This document shows positions 9,300 to 17,561 of a stretch of DNA of 32,405 bases, piece by piece. The notes below the pieces were generated by a model. That model was not told where the DNA came from. It did no database searches and worked only from the letters and a program-made list of their open reading frames with translations. Position 1 is the first letter of the stretch. Every line of letters begins with the position of its first letter. Source of the stretch: Kitasatospora indigofera. GTDB lineage: Bacteria > Actinomycetota > Actinomycetes > Streptomycetales > Streptomycetaceae. The position numbers were made by a program, and so were the translations under genes. Where the stretch lies: positions 1 to 32,405 of the forward strand of contig NZ_BNBO01000081.1 of assembly GCF_014655955.1 (NCBI RefSeq), written 5' to 3'.

Positions 9300-9772
9300 T
9301 CACGGATTCCTGGAGTAGCCACGCTGGGAACCTGTGGGCCGGCACCCCGTCGGCGCGGTGCCGGCCTGCCGGCCCACAGGTTCCGCCTTCGCGGGTGCTT
9401 GCCGCTCGCCGGCAGCGGACGGGCGAGGCCCGGGAGCCGGGCTTCTGCAGCACCCGTTCTCGGCCGCGTCCGGGCAGGTGCGGCCCGTCCCCACGGCGAG
9501 CGCCGCGGTGCCCAGGGCGTCCCGGACGTGGCCGGGACGGGGGTCGGCGAACTCGTAGCGGGTGCGTCGGCCGTCCGGCACGGTGACAACCGGGCCGCAG
9601 TCGCGCAGGCACGCCAGATGGTTGGACAGGCAGGTCCGGGAGAGCCGAGGGATTCGGCCGGCTCGGACGGGTGGGCGGCGGGGGCGACGGGGGCGGCGTG
9701 CAGACTCCGCCGCAGCCCGGCGGACACCTCGGAGATCCGGACGAATCCCGGAGGGGCGGCGGGACGATTCAT
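9300..9772 (-). pseudogene. Degraded ArsR-family regulator
   Basis: The recognition helix and wing of an ArsR/SmtB winged helix are clear: LSRTCLSNHLACLRDCG followed by VVTVPDGRRTRYEFADPRP and a Cys-containing tail (TCPDAAENGCC). Upstream, HPSEPAESLG is in a different frame; one missing C near 9651 separates the two. In addition the N-terminal helices that should read like ADPTRRRIL are not recognisable, and the C-terminal frame runs on through an inverted repeat to a late stop at 9300. Three separate defects argue for real decay rather than one base-calling error. The ATG at 9772 is the only sensible start. The intact gene would have repressed the divergent TSUP transporter, probably in response to a metal or metalloid. 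Confidence 0.7.
9327..9384. repeat. Perfect 18-bp inverted repeat
   Basis: GGAACCTGTGGGCCGGCA (9327-9344) and TGCCGGCCCACAGGTTCC (9367-9384) are exact reverse complements around a 22-nt loop that itself contains GGCACC/GGTGCC. It lies inside the run-on tail of the degraded ArsR gene, just after its Cys-rich end, so it was probably that gene's terminator or a small repeat element that entered the gene. No U-tract follows on either strand. Confidence 0.7.
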
Positions 9773-9814
9773 GGGTGGTCCCGCCGTGGCGTGCCGGGAC
9801 CGGGCCCCGGGATG

Positions 9815-10639
9815 ATGCCCACCGTGACCATCGACAAGGATCTTGCTCCCGTACGTCCGACGTACCCGATGCCGCTGGCCTTCAGCGCCGGGGCGGCCGT
9901 CGGGGCCCTGGGCGGGATGATCGGCCTCGGCGGGGCGGAGTTCCGACTGCCGCTGCTGATCAGCCTGTTCGGGTTCGCCGCACTCTCCGCGGTCATCCTG
10001 AACAAGGCGATGAGCCTGGTCGTGGTCCTCGTCGCGCTGCCCGCCCGCCTGGCGGCGGTCCCGGCCGCCGAGGTCGCCGCGCACTGGCCCGTCGCGGTCA
10101 ACCTGCTGGCCGGGAGCCTGCTGGGTGCCTGGGCCGGCGCGAGCTGGGCCGTGCGGATGCGCAGCTCCACCCTCTACCGGGTGCTGGCCGCGCTGATGGT
10201 GCTCATGGCGGCCGCGCTGCTGGTCACGCACGTCTCCACGCTGGGGACGCTCGCCCTGCCGCTGTGGGCCCAGGTGCCGATCGGGGTGGTGGCCGGCTTC
10301 GGCATCGGGGTGGTGGCCGCGATCATGGGCGTGGCCGGGGGCGAGTTGCTGATCCCGACGATCGTGCTGCTGTTCGCGGTCGGCATCAAGACGGCGGGCA
10401 GCCTCTCCCTGCTGGTGTCGCTGCCGACCATGCTGGTGGCCTTGGCCAGGTACAGCCGTGACGGCAGCTTCGCGGTACTGGGTGCCAACCGCCGCTTCAC
10501 CCTGGTGATGGTCGCGGGCTCGGTCACCGGCGCGGTACTGGGCGGGCTGCTCCTCGGGGTGTTCCCGGACCTGGTGCTGATCCCGGCGCTGGCCGCGATC
10601 CTGCTCGTCTCCGCGGTCAAGCTCGCCCGGCACGACTGA
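9815..10639 (+). CDS. TSUP-family (TauE/SafE) membrane transporter
   Basis: 274 residues with about eight hydrophobic segments in two halves. Each half opens with the family's Gly-rich repeat: AVGALGGMIGLGGAEFRLPL (about residues 29-48) and IGVVAAIMGVAGGELLIPT (about 165-183). This internal duplication is typical of TSUP proteins, which move sulfite, sulfoacetate or related organosulfur anions. The substrate is not deducible. The start is uncertain: ATG 9812, ATG 9815 and GTG 9824 are in frame and none has a strong ribosome site. It diverges from the degraded ArsR gene, whose loss would leave it without its likely local repressor. Confidence 0.85.
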   Translation: MPTVTIDKDLAPVRPTYPMPLAFSAGAAVGALGGMIGLGGAEFRLPLLISLFGFAALSAVILNKAMSLVVVLVALPARLAAVPAAEVAAHWPVAVNLLAGSLLGAWAGASWAVRMRSSTLYRVLAALMVLMAAALLVTHVSTLGTLALPLWAQVPIGVVAGFGIGVVAAIMGVAGGELLIPTIVLLFAVGIKTAGSLSLLVSLPTMLVALARYSRDGSFAVLGANRRFTLVMVAGSVTGAVLGGLLLGVFPDLVLIPALAAILLVSAVKLARHD

Positions 10640-10745
10640 CTCCGCCGCGACGATCCGGGCGGGTGCCACGGCGCGGCCGGTGCCGGACGGCGCCGCCCCG
10701 GTCCGTGCCAGCCCCGGTCCGTGGCCGCCCCGGTGCGGTGGACGC

Positions 10746-10777
10746 TTGACCTTCGAGTCGGGTCGAAGGTCTAGCGT
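10746..10777 (+). promoter_or_regulatory. MerR-type promoter with operator in a 20-bp spacer
   Basis: TTGACC (10746-10751) and TAGCGT (10772-10777) are separated by 20 bp. GACCTTCGA (10748-10756) and TCGAAGGTC (10763-10771) form a perfect 9+6+9 palindrome across the spacer. An over-long 19-20 bp spacer holding a palindrome is the hallmark of MerR-activated promoters. The GTG start at 10785 lies 7 nt after the -10, so the transcript should be leaderless and the gene autoregulated. Confidence 0.8.
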
Positions 10778-10784
10778 CGGTGGT

Positions 10785-11549
10785 GTGACGACCTACCGCA
10801 TCTCGCAGCTGGCCGAGCGCTCCGCGACACCCGCCTCGACCCTGCGCTTCTACGAGACCGCCGGCCTGCTGCCGGCCGGCCGGACGGCGTCCGGGTACCG
10901 GGTGTACGGCGAGGACGCGGTGGAGCGCCTGGCCTTCATCTCCTCGGCCAAGCTGCTGGGCCTGGCCCTGGAGGAGATCCGCGAGCTTCTCGACGTCCGC
11001 GAGGAGGGGGTGTGCGCGTCGGTCCGGGCGCGGCTGTTGCCGCTGGTCGCCGGCCGGATCGCGGAGACCGACGGCCGGATCGCCGAACTGCGGGCTTTCT
11101 CCGCGCACCTGGCCGGCGTCCACGCCGGCCTGGCCGGCCCGGCGCCCGCGGGGGCGTGCGGCCCGGACTGCGGCTGCACCAGCACCGGCGCCCCGGCGGC
11201 CGGGCCCGTGCCGATCACCCTGTCGCCGACCCGCCTCGCCCGGAGCCGCGAGCCGTGGCGGGACGTCCCGGTCGCCTGCACGCTGGACGGCGCCGAGCGC
11301 ACCGGGCAGTGGCAACGTCTGGCCGGCCGGGCCGAGCGGCGCGAGGAGATCCCCGACGGCCTGCGGCTGTCCTTCCCGGCCGGCGCCGAACTCGCCGGCG
11401 AGGTCGCGGCACTCGCCGCGTCCGAACAGGGCTGCTGCGCGTTCCTCGACTTCACCCTGCACCTGACCCCGACCGCCCTCCGGTTGGAGGTACGGGCCCC
11501 GGAGTCCGCAGCCGGGGTGCTGGACGCCCTCTTCGGGGCGTCCGCATGA
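10785..11549 (+). CDS. MerR-family regulator with C-terminal CC-motif domain
   Basis: 254 residues. Residues 3-72 are a MerR winged helix (YRISQLAERSATPASTLRFY, GYRVYGEDAVERLAFI), followed by the dimerisation coiled coil and a Cys cluster ACGPDCGCT at about 123-131, a likely metal site. From about residue 150 an extra domain follows (PITLSPTRLARSREPW onward) with SEQGCCAFLDFTLHL near the end. That CC-containing domain also occurs as a small separate protein beside metal-resistance genes, as far as I recall, so this looks like a fusion. GTG 10785 fits the leaderless MerR-type promoter. The stop overlaps the next start (ATGA at 11546). Most likely inducer: a thiophilic metal such as Hg, Cu or Zn; inferred. 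Confidence 0.83.
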   Translation: MTTYRISQLAERSATPASTLRFYETAGLLPAGRTASGYRVYGEDAVERLAFISSAKLLGLALEEIRELLDVREEGVCASVRARLLPLVAGRIAETDGRIAELRAFSAHLAGVHAGLAGPAPAGACGPDCGCTSTGAPAAGPVPITLSPTRLARSREPWRDVPVACTLDGAERTGQWQRLAGRAERREEIPDGLRLSFPAGAELAGEVAALAASEQGCCAFLDFTLHLTPTALRLEVRAPESAAGVLDALFGASA

Positions 11550-11872
11550 GCGCCCCGTCCCCGCGCCCGGCCCGGCCCTGGGGCACCGTGGGCGCCGGTG
11601 CGGCGGCGGTCGCCGCGTGCGCGGTGTGCTGCGCGGGCCCGCTCCTGGCCGTCCTCGGCGGCATCGGCGTCACCTCCGCGATCGGGGCGTTGTGGGTGCC
11701 CGCCCTGGCGGTGCTCGCCGTGGCCGCAGGGCTCGGTCTCCTGGTGGTGAGGCGCCGACGCCGGACGGCATCCTGCGGTACCGGCCGCGCGGGGGCCGAC
11801 CTCGGCATGCCGACCCTCGGCCCGCCCCCGCCCCCGGACGCAGACACGGACAGCGGGAGCGCCGCCCGCTGA
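11546..11872 (+). CDS. Small Cys-Cys membrane protein, MerT/MerF-like in style
   Basis: 108 residues with two hydrophobic segments (about 16-40 and 47-67) and a hydrophilic tail. The first helix contains ACAVCCAGPLLAVLGGIG: a vicinal Cys pair preceding a Pro inside the membrane, as in MerT/MerF mercury importers. A further Cys follows the second helix (RRRRRTASCG). The gene is translationally coupled to the MerR regulator by an ATGA overlap, which supports a metal-handling role. I cannot name the metal, and a MerT assignment is by motif, not by alignment. Confidence 0.65.
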   Translation: MSAPSPRPARPWGTVGAGAAAVAACAVCCAGPLLAVLGGIGVTSAIGALWVPALAVLAVAAGLGLLVVRRRRRTASCGTGRAGADLGMPTLGPPPPPDADTDSGSAAR

Positions 11873-11943
11873 GCCGGCCACCGGTCGGAGCGCGCACGGT
11901 GGTCCCGGCCGGGCCTGGCAGTTCGTCCCGAGGCAGGTCGGAC

Positions 11944-13191
11944 CTACCGGGGGAAGAGCCGGTCGACGTAGCCGTTGCGGAACTTCCCCGCGGGGTCGGA
12001 CGTGGCCATCAGCTCCTCGAAGCTGCCGAAGCGGGGGTACAGCGCGCGGATCGCCTCCGGCTCGGTGCCGAAGACCTTGCCCCAGTGCGGTCGCGCGCCG
12101 AACGGCTCCAACGCCACCTCGACCGCCCGCACGGCCTCCCGCACGGCGGTGGGCTCCGGGTGCCAGGTGAAGTGGAACGCGACGCAGTCACGCTCGAAGG
12201 CCGGGCTGAGCCACAGGTCGTCCCCGGCCACCGTGCGGATCTCGCTGATCTGCAGGGCCGGGCTGATCCGCTCCCTGACGGCGTCCAGGGCGTCGAAGGC
12301 GGCCGCCGCGTCCGAGCGGTGCACGAAGTACTCCGACTGCAGCTCGTCGCCGCTGCTGGGCGTGAAGTCCAGCCGGAAGTGCGGCAGCCGGGCGTGCCAC
12401 GGCCCCATGACTCCGAGCTGCTCGGTGCAGGGTTCGGGCTCCAGGCCCGGGACCGGGTGGCGCGGGCCGTCGGCGAGCGTGGCCCCCAGCCAGGTCGCCG
12501 GAGCCGTCCCGGTCCCGGTGCTCTTCAGCCACACCTGGTTGATCCGGTCGTCCCGCCAGTCGGTGAAGAGGCTGACGCTGTACGCCGCGGCCAGCACCTC
12601 GTCGAAGCTCTCGCGCAGCAGGGCGGCCGGCAGGTTCTCGTACACCCACTGGCGAAGGCCGAACGCGGGCACCAGGTCCAGCGTCAGCCGGGTCACCACG
12701 CCGAGGGCTCCCAGCGCCACCACCGAGCCCGCGAAGCCGGTGTCACCCCGGCTGATCGTCGTCAGGGTCCCGTCGGCCGGGACGAGTTCGAGCGACCGCA
12801 CCGCGGTGGCGATGCAGCCGTTCGTGACGCCGGATCCATGGGTGCCGGTCGCGCAGGCGCCGGCGATCGAGATGTGCGGCAGGGACCCGAGGTTGTGGAG
12901 GGCGAAACCCGCGCGGTCCACCGCGGCGGTGACCTCCCCGAACCGCAGGCCCGCCGACACGGTGACGGTCGCGGCCCGCTCGTCGATGTCGATCACGGGT
13001 GGCAGACCGGCCACGGAGACGAGATCGCCGTCGGTGTCCGCGACGGTGTTGAACGAATGGCCGGTGCCGAGGGCGCGGACGGACCGGCCCGAGCCGACGA
13101 TCTGCCGCAGCTCGTCGACGGACTCGGGCCGGTGGAACCGTTCGGCGCCGAAGGTGACGTTCCGGGCCCAATTGGTCCTGGCCACGGTCAT
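11944..13191 (-). CDS. aldO: Alditol oxidase-like FAD enzyme
   Basis: 415 residues, VAO-type flavoprotein. The sequence follows Streptomyces alditol oxidase (AldO, xylitol/sorbitol to aldose plus H2O2) along its length: WARNVTFGAERFHRP, the covalent-flavin segment LGTGHSFN with H45 at the expected place, SIAGACATGTHGSG (FAD pyrophosphate loop), the substrate-domain segment AAYSVSLFTDWR, PHFRLDFTPSSGDELQSEYF, ARPHWGKVF and a C-terminal SDPAGKFRNGYVDRLF. Related sugar-lactone oxidases share the fold, but the AldO-specific segments favour a polyol substrate. ATG 13191 has GGAGGA nine nucleotides upstream. It has no obvious operon partner. Confidence 0.88.
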   Translation of the reverse strand: MTVARTNWARNVTFGAERFHRPESVDELRQIVGSGRSVRALGTGHSFNTVADTDGDLVSVAGLPPVIDIDERAATVTVSAGLRFGEVTAAVDRAGFALHNLGSLPHISIAGACATGTHGSGVTNGCIATAVRSLELVPADGTLTTISRGDTGFAGSVVALGALGVVTRLTLDLVPAFGLRQWVYENLPAALLRESFDEVLAAAYSVSLFTDWRDDRINQVWLKSTGTGTAPATWLGATLADGPRHPVPGLEPEPCTEQLGVMGPWHARLPHFRLDFTPSSGDELQSEYFVHRSDAAAAFDALDAVRERISPALQISEIRTVAGDDLWLSPAFERDCVAFHFTWHPEPTAVREAVRAVEVALEPFGARPHWGKVFGTEPEAIRALYPRFGSFEELMATSDPAGKFRNGYVDRLFPR

Positions 13192-13654
13192 GGGGCGGGT
13201 CCTCCGTTGCTCGGGGTTTCCTCGAAGCCGCGCGCCGGCCGGCGGGGACGCCCACCGCGCGCGACCGGCCGGTGGGGCGGCCCGAAGCCGAAAGGATATC
13301 CAGGGCATTCTTCCCCGGCCCTCGACGAACCGGACGGACCGGGCCCTTCGCCACGTCCCCGAGACCGTCGACGTCCGCACCGGGCGGGCGCCCACGCTCC
13401 GGGAAGCCTCGCGGGGACGGCTCGCGGAAGGGTCCGTCGTCCCTCGGCACCCCCCTGGTCGCCATCGACCGCGTACGGGCCGCCAACCGCATCAGCTCAC
13501 CGGCAGCAACCGGGAACATGGTGGCGGGCGTCCGGACGGCGCCCGGCACCGGTGCGGCCGCCCTGACCGGACGGCGGAGGACCACGGACCGCCCCACCGG
13601 TCGATGTCGAACTCGCCGGGGCCGTTCCCAGGAGTCGTCGTCTAGGCTGGCGCG
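13192..13654. other. Gap between divergent oxidase and methyltransferase genes
   Basis: 463 bp with no convincing gene on either strand. The AldO ribosome site lies at its left end. At the right end TAGGCT (13643-13648) stands 6 nt before the GTG of the methyltransferase, which would make that transcript leaderless; I could not find a good -35 for it. I see no other structure. Confidence 0.4.
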
Positions 13655-14512
13655 GTGACCGAGGAGCAGGAGCGGGTGCGACCGTCGGGAGTGTGGGCCA
13701 CGGCGGTCGGGGTGGCCAGGGTGCGGGCGCTGGAGACCGAGCGGGAGAACGCGCTGTTCCGCGACCCACTGGCACGGGCCTTCGCCGCCGCCGGCGGCCT
13801 GTGGCCCTCCTCGCCGCCGCTGCCCGATGACGAAGCCGCGCGACGCCGCCGGCTGGCCGTGTCGTTCTCCATCGTCATCCGGACGAGGTTCCTCGACGAC
13901 CTGTTGCAGCAGGCTTCCGAGTCCGGGGTCCGGCAGGTCGTGCTGCTCGGCGCCGGCATGGACAGCCGGGCCTTCCGGACGGACTGGCCCGAGGGCACCC
14001 GGCTGTTCGAGGTCGACACCGCCGCGCCACTGGACTTCAAGGCTTCGGTGCTGCGCCAGGAGCGGGCCGTCGCACGCTGCGAGCGGATCACCGTCGCGGT
14101 GGACCTGCGGGCGGACTGGCCGGCCGCGCTGGCCGCCGCAGGGCACGACCCGAACGCGCCGACCGCGTGGATCGCCGAAGGACTGCTGATCTACCTGCCC
14201 GAGGACGCCGTGGAGCTGCTGCTGGCCCGGATCGGCGCGCTGTCGGCGGCAGGCAGCCGGATGGGGCTGACCCTGGGCTCGCAGGGCGTGATCGAGCGCT
14301 TCGGCGCGGACGCCGCGCCGGGATCGGCGGCGTCCCTGTGGGTCTCGGAGATGCCCGACGACCCGGTGGCCTGGCTGGCCGGGCACGGCTGGGAGGCCGA
14401 CAGCCACACCTTGCGCGAGCGCGCCGCCGCCTACGGGCGCCCGATCAGCACCCCGCCGCGGCGCGAGGAGCGGCCCGGCGGACTGATCTCGGCGGTCCGC
14501 CGCGTCGACTGA
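13655..14512 (+). CDS. Class I SAM-dependent methyltransferase (TIGR00027 type)
   Basis: 285 residues. SAM motif I is VVLLGAGMDSRAFR (about 95-108), with FEVDTAAPLDFKASVL as the acidic strand-2 motif and WIAEGLLIYLPEDAV as the next core segment. These three are the signature of the leucine-carboxyl-methyltransferase-like TIGR00027 group that is expanded in actinomycetes, whose substrates are mostly unknown. The start is GTG 13655; it has no Shine-Dalgarno sequence but a -10-like TAGGCT immediately upstream. It stands alone, divergent from the alditol oxidase gene and convergent with the MOSC gene. Confidence 0.87.
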   Translation: MTEEQERVRPSGVWATAVGVARVRALETERENALFRDPLARAFAAAGGLWPSSPPLPDDEAARRRRLAVSFSIVIRTRFLDDLLQQASESGVRQVVLLGAGMDSRAFRTDWPEGTRLFEVDTAAPLDFKASVLRQERAVARCERITVAVDLRADWPAALAAAGHDPNAPTAWIAEGLLIYLPEDAVELLLARIGALSAAGSRMGLTLGSQGVIERFGADAAPGSAASLWVSEMPDDPVAWLAGHGWEADSHTLRERAAAYGRPISTPPRREERPGGLISAVRRVD

Positions 14513-14752
14513 TCCACCCGCCCGGCCGAGCCACGCCTACCGGTCATCACGCCGACGGCCCGTCGGGCCCGGTGCGGCCCCGCCGGCCCGCGATGGCGTC
14601 CCGCCGGCCCCCCGAAGACGTCCCGCCCTGGCGTCCCGCCGGCCCGGGAGATTGGCCTGCCGCCGCCTTCGGTCCGGACACCACATCTGGTCGGCTCTGG
14701 GGTACGAGCGCAGTTCTCGGGAGGCTGATCGCTGTCCTGGGCACCCTGCTGG

Positions 14753-14770
14753 GGTCCTTCAGCAAGGACC
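14753..14770 (-). terminator. Hairpin at the MOSC stop codon
   Basis: GGTCCTT (14753-14759) and AAGGACC (14764-14770) pair around the 4-nt loop CAGC. The stem begins in the last base of the TAG stop on the minus strand. There is no U-tract, so intrinsic termination is uncertain; it could also act for the convergent methyltransferase gene. Confidence 0.45.
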
Positions 14771-15315
14771 TAGACCCGTTCCAGCGGGCGGTGAGGGGGT
14801 GGCGGGAGCTCGACCTGGATGGAATCGCCGGGGCGGACGGTCCCTCCACGGCGGACCACAGCCATGACGCCACACTTGAACGTGAACTCGCCGGACAAGG
14901 GGTCCATGGCGAAGACCTCACCGAGCAGCCCCGTGCGGAAGTCGTTGATCTTCGAACACGGGTTACGCAGTCCGGTCACCTCAAGCACCGCCTGCTCCCC
15001 CAGATGGAGCAGAGCACCGGTGGGCAGGCCCAACAGGTCCATCCCACGTGTGGTGATGTTCTCGCCGAGCTGGCCCGCAGAGACCATGAAATCCTTGAGC
15101 GCGAGTTCGTCGAAGAGTTCCTCGTGCATCAGGTGGACCTGGCGCAGGTTGGGCAGGTTCGGCTCGTAGGTCATGCGGAACTGGTGGCGGATCGTCTCAC
15201 CTGCGTGAACGTCTCCTTCCACTCCGAGCCCCGTGAGCAGCCTGATGGAGTCGCGATTGGGCTTGCTGAACGAGTACCCCTCGTCACGGCTCACTGCGGT
15301 CACCTGACCAGGCAT
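14770..15315 (-). CDS. MOSC-domain protein
   Basis: 181 residues covering one MOSC domain without the N-terminal beta-barrel extension. LTGLGVEGDVHAG and GQLGENITTRGMDLLGLPTG are the typical strands, and TGLRNPCSKIN holds the conserved cysteine (C120) thought to carry sulfur in molybdenum-cofactor sulfurase relatives. Such stand-alone proteins (YiiM/YuaD-like) are linked to reduction of N-hydroxylated compounds or sulfur transfer. ATG 15315 is chosen because GGAGG lies 5 nt upstream; GTG 15327 is less likely. A good -10 (TATGAT, 15357-15352 on the minus strand) lies 36 nt upstream. Base composition is somewhat less GC-rich than the neighbours, which may mean later acquisition. Confidence 0.85.
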   Translation of the reverse strand: MPGQVTAVSRDEGYSFSKPNRDSIRLLTGLGVEGDVHAGETIRHQFRMTYEPNLPNLRQVHLMHEELFDELALKDFMVSAGQLGENITTRGMDLLGLPTGALLHLGEQAVLEVTGLRNPCSKINDFRTGLLGEVFAMDPLSGEFTFKCGVMAVVRRGGTVRPGDSIQVELPPPPHRPLERV

Positions 15316-15500
15316 CACGCCCTCCACCTGTCGTCATTCTGCGGCCGGTCGATCATAGAGGCGGCGCAAGCAGCCTTGCGAGGGAAGCGTGCCGTGACGG
15401 ACCTCATCGGGCGGACGGGTCATGTCCGGCTCCTGAGCGGCACCATCCCGTCAACGAACGGCGTCCTGAGCTGCTCCCGGCCTCGGCCCGACTGCCCCTG

Positions 15501-15544
15501 ATCATCAGTCCAGACTGGACAGTCTGGACTGATGATTCTAGCCT
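15501..15544 (+). promoter_or_regulatory. Perfect 36-nt palindromic operator over the MarR promoter
   Basis: ATCATCAGTCCAGACT (15501-15516) and AGTCTGGACTGATGAT (15521-15536) are exact reverse complements around GGAC. A -35-like TGGACA (15516-15521) and a -10-like TAGCCT (15539-15544) with a 17-bp spacer lie on the same stretch. The ATG at 15551 is 6 nt after the -10, so the message is probably leaderless. The position allows the MarR protein to block RNA polymerase directly. Confidence 0.8.
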
Positions 15545-15550
15545 GGGGCC

Positions 15551-16000
15551 ATGGACGAGAGCACCGAGGGCATCTCCGATTCCGCGGTGCGCGCGGCCAG
15601 TGAGGTACGGGCCGTCTTCAGCCGCCTGCGCCGACGGCTGCGTGAGCTGGCTGGGCCGGAGGGCCTCACCCCCTCCCAGGTCTCGGTGCTCAGCCGACTG
15701 GACAAGGACGGCTCCTCCTCGGCCAGCGCGCTGGCCGGCGCCGAGCGGGTACGGCCCCAGTCGATGGCCGCCACCCTCGCGGCACTCGACCAGCAAGGGC
15801 TGATCCGGCGCCATCCGGACCCGGAGGACGGCCGCCGCCAGCTGGTCACCCTCTCCGCGGCCGGCCACGAGCGGATCGACGGGGACCGGCAGGCCCGCAC
15901 GGAGTGGCTGGCCCACACCCTCCAGCAGCGCTTCACCGAGGCCGAGCGGCGCACAGTCATCGAGGCCCTGGGCCTGCTGGACCGGCTGAACCGGCCGTGA
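15551..16000 (+). CDS. MarR-family transcriptional regulator
   Basis: 149 residues: flanking dimerisation helices and a winged helix-turn-helix, with LTPSQVSVLSRL as the entry helix, RVRPQSMAATLAALDQQGLI as recognition helix, and RRHPDPEDGRRQLVTLSAAG as the wing, including the conserved DGRR. MarR proteins typically repress a neighbouring efflux gene until a phenolic or drug-like ligand binds. That fits the arrangement: a perfect palindrome covers its own promoter and its stop overlaps the GTG of the MFS transporter that follows. Autorepressed operon inferred. Confidence 0.9.
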   Translation: MDESTEGISDSAVRAASEVRAVFSRLRRRLRELAGPEGLTPSQVSVLSRLDKDGSSSASALAGAERVRPQSMAATLAALDQQGLIRRHPDPEDGRRQLVTLSAAGHERIDGDRQARTEWLAHTLQQRFTEAERRTVIEALGLLDRLNRP

Positions 16001-17427
16001 CCGTCCGCACCGCCCGCCGGCCCCGCGGCCCACGCCCCGCCGGGGACGGCCCCGCCGCCGGGTTCGACCGCCGGCTGGTCGCCCCGATGGTCCTCGGCTC
16101 GATCCTCAATCCGGTCAACTCCTCGATGCTCGCGGTGGCCCTGGTGCCGATCGGAGCCGCCTTCGGGACACCCCTCTCGCAGACCGTCTGGCTGGTCTCC
16201 GCGCTGTACCTCGCCACCGCCGTCGGCCAGCCCGTGGTCGGCCGGCTGGTCGACATGCACGGGCCCCGCCGGCTCTACCTGGCCGGCACCGCCCTGGTCG
16301 GTTCGGCCGGCCTGCTGGGCGCCCTCGCGCCGTCGCTCGGCGTCCTGATCACCGCGCGGGTGCTGCTCGGCCTCGGCACCTGCGCCGCGTACCCGGCCGC
16401 CATGCACCTCATCCGCAGCGAGTCCGCCCGGACGGGCAGCGACGGCCCCAGCAGCGTCCTGTCCGCGCTCTCGATCGCCAACCAGACGACTGCCGTGATC
16501 GGCCCCAGCCTCGGTGGCCTGCTGATCGGCCTGGGTGGCTGGCGCGCCGTCTTCACCGTCAACGTCCCGCTGTCCCTGGCCTGCCTGGTGCTCGGCACGC
16601 TGCGGCTGCCGCACCGCCCCGCCGAGGAACGCGGGCCGCAAGCCCGCAAGGCCGCACCCGTGGACGTGGCCGGCATGGCACTGTTCGCCGCGATGCTCAC
16701 CGCGCTGATGCTGTTCCTGATGGACCCACGGCCCGCGCACTGGTACCTGCCCGTTCTCACCGCCGTGGCCGCGACCGGCTTCGCGCTGCGGGAGCTACGG
16801 GTCGCGCAGCCCTTCGTCGACCTGCGGGTGCTCGGCGGCAACCTGCCGCTGCTGGCCACCTTCCTGCGCCAGGTCCTCACCTGCACCACCGGCTACACGT
16901 TCATGTACGGCTTCACCCAGTGGCTGGAACAGGGCCGCGGACTGCACGCCTCGGCGGCCGGACTCGTGCTGCTGCCGATGTCCCTCGCCGCGGTCACCGC
17001 CACCGCGATCACGGGACGACGCCAGGAGATGTACGGCAAACTGCTGGTCGGCAGCCTCGCCCAGATCGCCGCCTGCGCGCTGCTGCTGGCCGTGCACCCC
17101 GGCAGCCCGCTCTGGCTGCTCGCCGCCGCGGCCGTCCTGGTCGGCATCCCGCAGGGTCTCAACGGTCTCGCCAACCAGAACGCGCTGTACCACCAGGCGG
17201 ATCCGGCCCGCATCGGCTCCTCGGCCGGCCTGCTGCGCACCTTCACCTACCTCGGCGCGATGAGCGCCTCGGCCGCCGACGCCGCGTTCTTCCCCCACCG
17301 CGCCGACACCCCGGGGCTGCACCGGCTCGCCCTGTTCATGCTGGGCACCTCCGTCGTGCTGCTGACGGCAGTCCTGCCGGACCGCTCGCTGCGCCGGACC
17401 ACCGCCGTGGCCCCGCACGGCCGCTGA
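15997..17427 (+). CDS. MFS drug-efflux transporter (DHA2/EmrB-like)
   Basis: 476 residues, about 14 hydrophobic segments. ILNPVNSSMLAVALVPIGA is the helix-1 motif of DHA2 exporters, VGRLVDMHGPRRLYLAGT matches motif A between helices 2 and 3, and VIGPSLGGLLIGLGGWRAVF matches motif C of antiporters. Proton-driven export of drugs or a metabolite is the likely role; the substrate is unknown. The GTG at 15997 overlaps the MarR stop codon, so it is coupled to the regulator and controlled by the palindrome upstream of it. Confidence 0.88.
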   Translation: MTVRTARRPRGPRPAGDGPAAGFDRRLVAPMVLGSILNPVNSSMLAVALVPIGAAFGTPLSQTVWLVSALYLATAVGQPVVGRLVDMHGPRRLYLAGTALVGSAGLLGALAPSLGVLITARVLLGLGTCAAYPAAMHLIRSESARTGSDGPSSVLSALSIANQTTAVIGPSLGGLLIGLGGWRAVFTVNVPLSLACLVLGTLRLPHRPAEERGPQARKAAPVDVAGMALFAAMLTALMLFLMDPRPAHWYLPVLTAVAATGFALRELRVAQPFVDLRVLGGNLPLLATFLRQVLTCTTGYTFMYGFTQWLEQGRGLHASAAGLVLLPMSLAAVTATAITGRRQEMYGKLLVGSLAQIAACALLLAVHPGSPLWLLAAAAVLVGIPQGLNGLANQNALYHQADPARIGSSAGLLRTFTYLGAMSASAADAAFFPHRADTPGLHRLALFMLGTSVVLLTAVLPDRSLRRTTAVAPHGR

Positions 17428-17520
17428 CCCGGGTGCTGCTGCTGGGCGCAGCCCTTGCGGCGCCGCCTCGAAGCGTGGTCCCGCCTACCGCTCCCGGCTC
17501 CGGCTACCGGTTCCGGCGCC

Positions 17521-17550
17521 GCCTGCGTCGCCTGCGTTGCCTGCGTTGCC
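17521..17550. repeat. 9-bp tandem repeat
   Basis: GCCTGCGTC, GCCTGCGTT and GCCTGCGTT follow one another directly with a partial fourth copy. It lies in the 134-bp gap between the convergent MFS and BTAD genes. Probably a simple slippage repeat; no function suggested. Confidence 0.7.
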
Positions 17551-17561
17551 ATGACCCTCTG

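Noticed and set aside
11617..13566. 649-codon plus-strand frame opposite the alditol oxidase gene
   Set aside because: Antisense shadow; the minus strand has full-length AldO motifs.
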